Shown here: in pieces, positions 11,788 through 22,000 of the stretch
How the letters are laid out: every line of letters starts with the position of its first letter
Position numbering within the stretch: the first letter of the stretch is position 1
Assembly: GCA_009869945.1 (NCBI GenBank)
Contig: WIXG01000108.1
Coordinates: 1 to 64,000, forward strand
Reading direction: 5' to 3'
Length of the DNA stretch: 64,000 nt
From: Mesaphorura yosii
Lineage: Eukaryota > Arthropoda > Collembola > Poduromorpha > Tullbergiidae
Notes under the pieces: generated by a model
The model's input: only the letters and a program-made list of their open reading frames with translations
The model's database searches: none
What the model was told of the DNA's origin: nothing
Translations under genes and position numbers: made by a program

Positions 11788-12474
11788 ATGGACCGATCGA
11801 AAGTTAGTCGAAATCACCGTCGATCTAAATCCCGTTCTCGGTAAGTTCTTACAGAGACTAACAAATCTTGACAGGAAACTGCAATTAAAAACATTGCTCG
11901 CGTATTCTGGTGTTTCTTGCAGCTCCCGATCACCCCGAGATCGTCGAGGTCCACGTTCAAGATCACGAGATCGCCGAGCAAGAGAACGAGAGAGGGAACG
12001 AGACAAGTACAGACCGAGATCAAAGGACCGTGATCGAGGGGGGCGAGACAGATTCCAGCGGGACCGGTCGCGAGACAAATGGTAAGAGGCCTTTTAAGTG
12101 CACTATTTTTCTCAAAATTAAATTAAGCTTCACTTTCCAGGAATGACCGTAATCGTGATCGTCGGCGAAGATCTGTATCGAGAAGCCGAAGCCGTTCGCG
12201 TTCCCACGACCGTGATCGCAGCCGCAGAGAGAAGGAAAAAAATAAAGTCGAAGTGCCAGCCCCGAGGGAATTAACTGCAGAAGAAATGGAAGGCAAAACT
12301 GAAGAAGAAATCGCATTCATGAGATTGATGGGATTTAGTGACTTTTCTAGCACCAAAGGTCAACACGTGGAGGGAAATGGCGAGGGAGCTGTTCACCACA
12401 CAATGCAACGCAAATATCGCCAATACATGAACCGGAAAGGCGGTTTCAATCGGCCCCTAGATTATGTCAATTAA
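11788..12474 (+). CDS. SNRNP27: SNRNP27 / U4/U6.U5 tri-snRNP 27 kDa RS protein
   Basis: A nuclear splicing factor of the U4/U6.U5 tri-snRNP that acts in assembly and 5' splice-site choice. Exons 11788-11840, 11923-12081 and 12141-12474 join in phase to give 181 residues, slightly longer than the vertebrate protein (about 155). The first ~90 residues are an RS/RD-rich tract ([23 protein letters not shown]). The C-terminal third is the conserved family block: FMRLMGF near the middle, then KGQHVEGN and a C-terminus of [20 protein letters not shown]. That block is diagnostic. The 3' end converges on the His-rich secreted gene, whose stop is only 150 bp away on the other strand. Confidence 0.95.
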
Positions 12475-12580
12475 TATTTCACCAATAATTGTTCAGTAAG
12501 CAGTTAAACATCTGAGGGCAATTAGTATTATGTATTCAATCCATTTGTTTAATCTCCTAGTTTCGTAAATACTTTAAATA

Positions 12581-12586
12581 TTTATT
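12581..12586 (-). terminator. Poly(A) signal AATAAA for the His-rich gene
   Basis: TTTATT on the plus strand reads AATAAA on the minus strand, 39 nt past the minus-strand stop at 12625. It lies upstream of the plus-strand signal at 12603, so the two mature 3' ends should overlap. Confidence 0.6.
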
Positions 12587-12602
12587 TGGATCCTTTCGTA
12601 AT

Positions 12603-12608
12603 AATAAA
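12603..12608 (+). terminator. Poly(A) signal AATAAA for SNRNP27
   Basis: AATAAA lies about 130 nt past the SNRNP27 stop codon, only 17 nt from the stop codon of the convergent gene. Cleavage 10-25 nt downstream would place the transcript end at or inside that coding exon. Confidence 0.55.
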
Positions 12609-12624
12609 ACCTGCTTTGTTTAAT

Positions 12625-13346
12625 TCAACGACGGTAGCCGCCACTGCCACCGCTTGTGGTGCTTTCGTACGATCCGTGTGTTGGAGCCGGGCGATAAGTG
12701 TGGTACGACGGTGTAGCATGCGTCGGATAACTGTGACTGTGGGGATAATAGCTTATTGCTGGGTAGCTGGCGTAGTGGTGGTGGGGGTATTGTGGAGCCG
12801 GTGCTGGCACGTAGTGTGGGACTGGATAATGGGGCTTTGGGTGGTAATGATGGGACGGTGGGTAGCCGTACGATGGTTTATAGGCCGGCTGGTGTTGGTG
12901 GTACACTGGGACATGGTGGTAATGAGCGTGGGCGGTAGGGTAGCCGTAGTGAGATTGGGCGTGGTGTCCGTGTCCATGCCCGTAGCCATGGCCATGTCCG
13001 TGCCCATGTCCGTAGCTGGGATATACTGGCGCCGGAACGTATCCGTAGTGGTGAGGATGCGACGGGTAGTATTGCGGACGATGGTAGGAGTGGTGGGGAC
13101 CGTAACCGTGCCCATATCCAGACTCGGCCTTCTCCAGATCGTTTTTGACGTCAGAGTCAGAGTCGGCTGCGGGTTCAACCTGAACCTCCTTTTCTGTAAT
13201 TCCACCGTCGGTGCCAGCTGCCGACGGACTGGTCGCCGTCACGACGGACACGGCGAAAAGGAGCATCCAAACCTGCAAAAGTTTAAAAGATAATCTGTAC
13301 CGAAAGACCAAGAACACTGCTCCGCACTTACCGAGAACTTGATCAT
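12625..13346 (-). CDS. Secreted His/Tyr/Gly/Pro-rich low-complexity protein, cuticle-like
   Basis: Two exons: a 15-nt coding exon 13346-13332 (MIKFS) with donor TCG|GTAAGT, and 13272-12625 after TTTTGCAG. The product is 220 residues. The joined N-terminus, MIKFSVWMLLFAVSVVTA, is a clear signal peptide. A short acidic segment follows, then from about residue 60 to the end a tract dominated by His, Tyr, Gly and Pro, with GHGHGHGYGHGHGHH and repeated HYH/PHH/YPS units. It ends in Gly/Ser-rich sequence with terminal RR. There is no Rebers-Riddiford chitin-binding consensus. The composition resembles structural cuticle, matrix or metal-binding secreted proteins of arthropods. A split first codon block encoding the start of the signal peptide is common in arthropod cuticle genes. 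The exact role is unknown. Confidence 0.85.
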
Positions 13347-13443
13347 TGTTAATCACGGACGAATTTTTGAGAAACTGGTCTTAAGGTTGAGCCACGAAAA
13401 TTGCAAAGCTAGATTGAAACCATGTTTGGCCATTTCGAGCAGG

Positions 13444-13451
13444 TTTTTATA
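13444..13451 (-). promoter_or_regulatory. TATA box of the His-rich secreted gene
   Basis: The minus strand reads TATAAAAA here, about 100 bp upstream of the start codon at 13346. A TTCAATC initiator-like site sits about 30 bp downstream, near 13418, as expected for a TATA-driven structural gene. Confidence 0.6.
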
Positions 13452-14632
13452 GAAAAATGGACTGTCGTTAATTTGCAGCCGTGCTGGTTGCTGCAGTTTT
13501 ACGATAATCTGCAGCATAAATCTCTGACCCTTCTCTTTTCCCCGTTACATTACTACACTGACTCGAGTAATGAAGTAATTTATGTTTACTCAGGTAATTA
13601 ATGAAACGAGATGAATTAAAACTGTTACAGTTTTAAGGCGTTGTGATTCGATAAGCTTTCGTTCATTTAATTCATGTTCGTGCTTTTAGGTAACCATGCT
13701 TTCAAGCGTTTAACCAATATTGCTTTGATTGTTGTGAGTAGCGACGTTGTCTTGTTAGGCCGTCAACGCGATCCAACGCTGAAGAAATTGCAAGTTGTCT
13801 TACGTTTCGATCATATTTTGACAATGAATGGAAGATCGTGACGAATAATTCATAATCTTGAGTTGAGACTCGAGCGCTCGGAAAGTGCGATTTATTGCAA
13901 AATTCTCTGATATCATCATGGCGTAATCTCGGCTAGACGTAATTTAAAGTGCGACTGTTTCATATCTTTCGGTAATTGCGTATCCGTCCGTGCAAACGGG
14001 AAATTCGGACTTCGGACCGGGGATCCGACAATTTCGGGGTTCACAAACTCATAACTGTCATGTCGCAGAATGACAAAAGCAAGGTCTTAATTTTTCAAGC
14101 TCGTTATGGCATGGCAAGCAAATAACCATTTGAAGCCAGAATTAACTTCCTTTCATTTGGCATTGTTTCATAAATAAAGTGTTTGAGGATTTCATAATCC
14201 AGCCTGTTTGCAACACTTGCATGTGAGAAGTAAAATTATCGATTTGAGAACGAGAAATGCGTCGTCGGTCGTAGTCAATTGTTAACGGCCTCCACGTCTG
14301 ATGTCGTATGAACTAGTTTGTTTTTATTACGTGTGTGGCCTAGTCTAGACAGCTCACCGTTGGTCCTTCGTCTACCGGACGCGTAACGCAATGTAACATG
14401 GTCTCACGCGATGAAATCGAAAGCAATGAATTTATTATAAAACGTAATCTCGGCCTCATTGCTAATTCGCTGTGACGTGAAGATTGATGACCGAATTCAC
14501 CTCAGTTCAGATTCGAGTTGGTGACAGCTTACGAGAAGCATTGATTCTGCAAAATTTTAAACAATTTCCGGTCAACTGAAGGGAACGAGAACCGTATTTG
14601 AACATTGCAATTTGCAACTGGTCGATCTGAAA
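13452..14632. other. Upstream intergenic region between divergent genes
   Basis: No coding frame of note. It separates the minus-strand His-rich gene from the plus-strand GTSF1-like gene and should hold their regulatory sequences and the GTSF1 5' leader. I see no repeat or RNA gene. Confidence 0.5.
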
Positions 14633-15791
14633 ATGGGAGATAAGAAGGAGATGGAAGTAGACGACACGCCAGGCTTGATGTACTTCAGGAACCCCCACAC
14701 CATCGTGACATCCAAGACCAAGGTACCAGTAGGAGAGACTATGGTGACCTGCCCGTACAATGAGGCCCACATCACATCGTAAGTTACCTACCAGTTAATT
14801 GGGGTTACTTGACGACAGGACGAATTTTCGGCTGATGACAGTCATCCATGTTCTGTTTCAGGATAACCAAATGCCTCATGCATTTCACAAACTGTCGCAA
14901 AAAGTATTTGAAGAAGCTGAAGAATCCAGAAGACTGCAAGATCCACGTCTGCAAGTACGATACCGCTCATCATATCCATGAAAGAGACCACATCCAGCAT
15001 CTGCTCGAGTGCCCGAAGCGAAACCTGCGAGATGACATGCGTGAAAGGCATGTGGCTGGAGTTAAAGTCCCTGGCTTGGGACCAGGTAGAAGTAAGTCAC
15101 AACAAGAATATCCTTTGTAAGTCACGTGACTCTAAAATTGATGCCGCACTACATGCAATCTTTTACAGTGGTCAGAACTCGAGCAAGAGGATACGAGTTT
15201 GGAGGTGTACGCCGTCCCAAAATCAAGAAAATCAGTTTGGGCCAAACTGATGGAGAGGAAGGCGGTGAGGAGCAAGATGACAGTGAATACGACTGGGAGA
15301 CTGACACTCAACAGAGTCAAGATCAAGAAGAAGGCGTCTTTGCTATTGGTGTTCAGCACCCAAAAAACGGTGTGCTTAACGGTTGGAAACAGCAGTCCTT
15401 CCGCACTCCGGATCCAAGTCCACCCAAAGATGTGATGGAGGTTGAAAAAATCGACTACTATGCCGACTTTGATAAAAAGTATCCACACCATAAGCCTTAC
15501 AATGCTTCGCCTCCATTCTGGACTACAAAGGACGAAGAAACTTTATCTACGACTGAACTGAATTCATCCGATTTTCTATCAGACGTCGGGTCGGACTTTG
15601 GCTCATCATTGTCATCATGGAGCGGAAGGGAAAAATTGTACCTGGGCCTTCGGGATCCCGATGGTTATGCGTCTAGCACCATTACGATCTCGAGCTTCTA
15701 CAGTGGGTCGGACGGAGAGCTGAGCAGCGGCACGGGCGCAAGCAGCGGCAACGAGGCAGACTCTGAGTCTGATTCGACTTTATGTCAATGA
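14633..15791 (+). CDS. GTSF1/Asterix-like protein with two CHHC zinc fingers and a long acidic tail
   Basis: GTSF1 proteins are piRNA-pathway cofactors of PIWI proteins that bind RNA through CHHC fingers. Exons 14633-14778, 14862-15091 and 15169-15791 join in phase to give 332 residues. Finger 1 uses C40, H46, H56 and C60; finger 2 uses C79, H85, H95 and C99. Both have the spacing C-x5-H-x9-H-x3-C, and finger 1 starts TCPYNEAHI. The fingers are followed by RGYEFGGVRRPK, then an acidic Asp/Glu/Ser/Gln region and a Ser/Gly-rich end (GELSSGTGASSGNEADSESD). Typical GTSF1 proteins are about 110-170 residues, so the ~220-residue tail is long. It has conserved-looking aromatic/acidic patches (EYDWETD, NGWKQQSF) that could contact PIWI proteins; this is inferred. 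The finger class also includes U11-48K and TRM13, but two tandem N-terminal fingers favour GTSF1. Confidence 0.9.
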
Positions 15792-15917
15792 TCGATTAAC
15801 TGCCTCAAAAACAAGAGTGTAAGTGCGGCGTCTAGTTTAATTAAATACACTTACGAGCGTCAGACAATAATTAAATGTTCACACTATACAAGCAACATGA
15901 CAATTAGACAGGAATTA

Positions 15918-15963
15918 AATAAATCAAACTGCAAAACGCAAATGTGATTTGTGTACAAATAAA
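15918..15963 (+). terminator. Two poly(A) signals for the GTSF1-like gene
   Basis: AATAAA occurs at 15918-15923 and again at 15958-15963, about 130 and 170 nt past the stop. A minus-strand ATTAAA at 15976-15971 serves the convergent PDZ gene, so the two 3' ends probably abut or overlap. Confidence 0.55.
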
Positions 15964-16014
15964 ACTTCATTTTAATTTTAAGCACAGCTTCCGCCGCCGA
16001 AACACAAAGTTAGA

Positions 16015-19000
16015 CTAAAACTTGGCAAGCTGACAATTGCGATTGGACATTGTGTAACTCATGCTGCTGGCAGGGCGCAGGGACGGCCATCGAATTCCGC
16101 CGTGTTTGGTATGGCTTCGAGATTTCTTCTCTGACGCTTCCGACCGCAAGTCATCCGGAGGAGTCCAGTCCGGCAGCAGAGTATTTTCCGAGTAGTTTGA
16201 CCTGCGGAGTCCGGGATTCATCTCCGGCACTTCGATGGGCGAGTACACATTCGCGGTGCTCGTGGCTCGTTGCAGCGAGAGACGCACCGGTTTCGTGGGT
16301 GGCTCAGGCTTGACACAACTACCGGCATTGCTAGCACACAGATTGTTGTTGTTCGATGAGGACTTCGATAGCTTCTTGGATTCGGACGAACGCTTCTTAA
16401 AGTACCCGTTTTCAGTGCTGTGATGTCGTGAAGATTCGACTGAGCAGACTGAGCGCGAGTCGCTGGTTGTGGCGCGGCGAAATGTTTCCCAAAGCCTCGT
16501 CTTGAGTGGGTGACGGGTCTCGGAGCTCCTGAAACAGAAAACAGAGTTAAATTTGTCTCACTGAATGAATTATTACTGTCAAATATTAATCAGCTTACTT
16601 TGCCGTAGTTGATGCAACGCTTGTCGGGCTGTTTGACCGGTAATATTTTTCATTTGTGGGTTTGGATGGTTCAGCAACGATGGCGCGTCGATTTCCTTTC
16701 TGAAACACGGTCACGGACTGCGGGTACTGCGCTGCCTGCATGTCCTTCTTGTGCAGCAGGTCGGTCACCTGCTCCTCGAGATACGAGATGCGGTGCTTGA
16801 GGCGCACCGACTCTGTGCGCAGGTTGTCACGCTCTTTCACAATTTTGTCAGAAATATTCCGGAACTTCTCAGTCTCGTCCTCCCACAACTTGTGCTCCTT
16901 CTGCAGCTTTTGACAAAGGAGGTGAAGTTCACGTTTCTCGATGTTGACCTGCTCCAATTTGTTGGAGACGAGGGCGAGCTCCTCTTTCAGCATCTGAAGC
17001 AGAAAATAGCTGTTTAAGATCTACACATACTTGCAAACCAATGAAGCATGGTTAAGCAACACATACGTGAACTTCTTTGTTGGGGACACGTGGAGGAGGA
17101 GGAGGCGGCGGAGCCCGCATGATAACAAGCCGAAGCGGGTGCGAGCCCATGCTCCCATCACCGTGCAAGTGTCCAAATTCGTCGCCACCATTTCCACTGT
17201 GACTGGAGTTGCTGCCCCCAGAATGACTCTCCGCGTCGTCAGCCCAGAATTCATCCACGCGATTCACGCCTTTGGAAATGACCATTGTGCCGTTGATTTC
17301 GACGATCCGATCTCCGCGTCTCAGCGTCTTAATGTCCTCTCGCGTCCACGTGACGTACGTGCCAACACGGTCCTCGCGTTTCCCAACGTGGAAAGAGGGC
17401 TTCTGAGCGTCGTACATGACTTCAAATGAGTGAAGTCCGACGTACGAGTTCTCTGGCATTGACCTGACAGTAAGAAATTGCATCATTAGTATCAGGCATC
17501 ATGTGCGGGTCTTAATTCGTTAATGAAAACTCGCGCTGTGATGAGATTTATCAAAATCGTGACATAATCAATCAAAACACGGCAGACGGCAATGAGAGAG
17601 AAAAGTGAAACGGCCAGCAAGATCAGTTTTTGTGAATACGACTGTGAATCGGGTTCAAGTTCCTGATTACAAGTCATTGTTGTAAAAGTCGGTTGGACCA
17701 CATTGAATGTGCACGGACGGCGCAGCGAGGAATCAAGCAGGCCAGTTTTTATGTCATCCAAAAGTCGAAGCAAGTTGGGCCCAGAGTCAGAGTTCATGTT
17801 TGATGACGATGACACTCGGCCACATAATCAGTGATCGGTAATCTTAAACCACGTAATTTCTCAAGAAATGGCAATTGGTCGTGGCGATGGCAGGCAATGG
17901 CAAAATTAATAGACTGAATTCCGTCTGAAAGCAGGTTCTTGCAAAATACTTTTTTCTGTCAAACTTAAGCCTCAAACCAGTTTGATTTTATGCGGTCCGC
18001 AACAATTAATAATTATTAATGAGGGCCAGCTCAGCACGGCCCAGAGTCCGAGCCCGGGCTGAGCTCGTAAACTGGCACTGGGAAGGAAATAACTCATTTT
18101 TATGGAGCCGTTGAGTTACGCGTACAAGACGCTGTCGCTATTTTACTGTCTTGTTCTCTCGCAGCAGCCAATTTGTTCTGAAGGTATGCAACATCATTTG
18201 CGGCCGCCAGGTCAATACAAAAATGCCTAACATTCGGATAAGGTCATTTAATTTAATAATTCAAGAGTAAACAACTCTTGACACTTGACTCTCACATTTT
18301 GGGTTTGAGCGTGGAATTCAATTATGCGGATGGAATTAAAAGTTATGGTCAAAAGAGATTACACGCGAAATTTATTAAAAATTTCCCTGAAGCCAAATTC
18401 CAAAACCAAATTCGTGATATTTCGCATTTTCGTCCGTTTTTATGAGTTTTGCCTGATAAAATGCAAAACACCGTCTCAGAAACAACTGGCTGTCAATTAT
18501 TCACTTTTCTGATGGAATTTGGCAGCCTAATCACCATCCTTAGCATCGGACGAAATTAATTCGTGGCTACAACTCGATCATAAGTCATCTATCAGATGAA
18601 CTCGCGTACTGCGTTGCTGGTGCAGCAAGCAGACAGCATCATATATTGATGATGAGTTGAAAAACTAGTCTCAACTCTCAAACCTCACCGAACACCAAAC
18701 TCTTACATTCACCAATTCCTCATTCATCTATTGTCTGTGCAGATTCGCAATGATTGTATGCGTGCATGTGTGCATGCAAAGGAGAAAGATGAAAGATGAG
18801 CAAAAAGCAAATAAATTAGTCACAAATACTAAAAACGATTTGGAAAAAATTGAACACAAAACTTGAATGCTGGCACGCTGAAATTAAAATGAATGAGTCT
18901 ACATTTCGTAATTCGTTTTTCGCATTATGCCAATTTCACATGTTTCGGTCGCCGCGGAGCTGTACTTTGAATGCAGCTTGTGCTCTTTTGCGCAGCTATT

Positions 19001-22000
19001 GAACCCGAACTAATGGGATGTAATGTGCGGTGCCGCAGTTCACAAAATTTTCTCAGACTTTCTTGCGCCGCATGAGAACATCTTCGTGGTCGGGCCGCCC
19101 TGTCATTAAATATTGATTCTGCTATCTGCAACCGCTGCCAAGAATCAGTCACAGCATGCCTAATGCGATGCTAATTGGTGTTGTTTCTGAGGTAGTGCTC
19201 GGATTGCGTGTAATCTAACATCGTGGCAAGTCCACGTACTCGGTCTGAAACGTTTCGAGCCCAAACATGTAAAGTCCGAAATTTGCATTGACATTGCAAT
19301 TTGAAGGCTGAAATTTATTGGGCGAGATTTCTGCATTTGAATTTCAAATGACACCCTTTGACAATTTGACTTTCTGTCGCTCAACTCGGCTCTTGACTGT
19401 GTTGCCTCTTTTGATTTATTGTGTGACTCGTAATTATTCGCTTATCTTTGATCGTGTGCACGTTTCTCATGTTTTCCGCCAAACGCGAATAAATATGGGA
19501 CAAAGAGTATGTACCCTGCATGAGCATACAGTGTGTATGAACTAGTCAATGAATCGTGGACAGCGGACAGTGCCGAACGTGATGCAGAGATACGCGATAA
19601 GGAAATAGCCGTGTAGCATTGAAAGAGTGGTTAACTACGCGCAATTAACAAATTACGGCCAAGGAAATTGGCAAAACTCCCAGAACAACAGCGAATGACC
19701 AAATGGTCAACTTACATGAACAGCGAATTCTCGTTGAGCTTCTGAAACGCGTCGTTGTCGTCGAGGATCGTATGCAGGTTGCGTCGCTCTTCCTGCAGAT
19801 TCATGAGGTTGAGCTCCTCGCGCTCCAACTCGTACTCGAGCTCGGCCTGTTGAATACGGACGTCGATGTTGCTAAAATTGCAATTAGTTGCAGGAAATTG
19901 TATCATTTACATTGTCCCACTTGCAAGAATTTTGAACAAGAACAGAATTTTGATCTGGCCACTTACTCAGAAGGGTCAAGTCTTTCTAGTCGATGATTGA
20001 TCCGCTTAATCTCAGCTCGCTTGACCTCCATGTCCTTGTCCAGCTGGGCGAGACGCTCTTCAGCCGCTTTGCGCTCGCTCTCGCTCAGAATCCGGAGGGA
20101 GACGACTCCGCTGTCTGTGGACGTGATGGACCCGTGCACCAGCCTTCGTTTGGAGAGCTTCCGGAGTTGGGCTTGCAAACTAGCAGGTGTAGAAAATATC
20201 AACATAAGATTGAAATTGTCGTTAGTCATTAAATATTTGCGATGGTATATCTGAATTGAATGAAAGGGAAAGCGCATACGCTTGTGCTTGTGTTCCAATT
20301 AACAAACTGATTAACTTTTCATTTCAAAGTCATGACTCGTACTTTTGAGTCGGTGCGTGAACGCTGTCGTCGTGGTCATGCATGAATAGACTTAATTTCA
20401 TTATAAATCGAGATCTGTCGCTTTCACATCCGTGCGCCGCCTTTACCGCGTTTGAAGTTTGATCTTTACTGTCCATTGAATTTACGATCTGCGTGTTGAG
20501 CATTTCGACCTGGCGTTTAAACCTCGAACACTCAGCTGACTTTCTCAAGATCCATTTCGATTTCGATGTCAGCATTCATAATGAGCAGGTACATTGGTAC
20601 AAGTGCATAGCTTCTAAACATTATAGGCGACACAGCACAGTTGGACTGTGGTTCACTTGCAATTTCGTGTCGAATTACGACAGAAGCCCTTTTCAACTTT
20701 TTTTGTGCACCTTTGTACAACTGCAATTGTGACCAGTCACGTTCCACCACCAAAACAATATCAATACAATTGTAATGGTATTGAATAAACGTTAAAGAGC
20801 TTAATTGCCTTCTAATTTCTTACATACGTTGATAGAAACTATCATTTCCAGCAGGCTTTGAGAAGACAGGGTAAAGGGCTGACTTATATTAGCGAAAGTT
20901 GACAACCGCTTACTTGAGTATGAGATGCTCCTTGTCTTTGACGCTCTGTCTCAAAACTTCGAGTTCCTTGTAATGGTGAATATCTTTATGTGAATGGGAA
21001 TGGTGATGACTGCTGTTCAGATTCACGCTGCCACCGCCGCCGCTTCCTCCACCGCTGCAGTTACCATTCGTGATTGTGGATGCAGACACGTTGTGGGCTG
21101 AGTGCAAGGACCGCGTCCCACTCGATTTGTACCCGTTTCGCCGACGAGGGAGCCCCTGAAGGTTAGACAGGGACACTTCGATGCTGGCCATCTGCGCAAG
21201 AAGCGAACACAACATAAGGAAATGAGAATTCATGTCAATCTTTCAATTTCAATTGGCAGTGAATAGCAAATCGTGTAATCTCTGACATAATGAACTGCTT
21301 CAGACTTCTGAATTCCTGCTGCAGAGATTACGCAACTGCCTTGCGTGCGTTCTGCCCCTTTTGGGCTAATGTACTCATTAACGACAACGACACGCAAAAA
21401 TGCCAATAGTCAGAATGCCAAGTCTTCCTACAACTGCAACGTGCACAGAAGCGAAGACAAGACATTAATATTCAGACTCCGTTCGCCAATAATGATGAGC
21501 CAGAAGCAATGAGCATCAAAGGTGACAAAACAAGAAATGGCATAACGAGATCATCGACCACCGCCGCACAGCGCGAGCGCAACGCATTCACGCATCGTCG
21601 ATTGCAATCTCGCGTCTCACAGGTTAATCTCCGAACAAGAGCCAGAGAAAAGTCAGTATTTACTTTAGTCTTCTCAAGCTAATCTTGAATAGACATATGC
21701 ATGGAGTTAATTAACACGAGGAATTATCATCGACTTTTGTCACAGAATGTAAACAATTGCACGCAAGGAGATTCCTGATGGCTAAAGCCCAAGTAGAATC
21801 TGTTTGTTTATCCTTAATTGCGTATTCTAATTGCATCCGCTGATAAAATGTAAATTACTCGCGGCTTAGCACACCACATTTGACAATGGAAAGTGAATTA
21901 AGGCCAGCCTGGCCGTTGTAATTATAACTTACTTTCGCTTCGAGGGTTTCCAATTGCAGCATTCTGGCCGGTTCGAGGATGACAGACTGAGGACGTGAGA

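Noticed and set aside
12586..13293. Plus-strand frame of 235 codons opposite the His-rich gene
   Set aside because: It is the antisense shadow of a repetitive low-complexity exon (His and Tyr codons read as Val, Met and Trp on the other strand). The minus-strand frame has a signal peptide, a splice junction in phase, a TATA box and a poly(A) signal.
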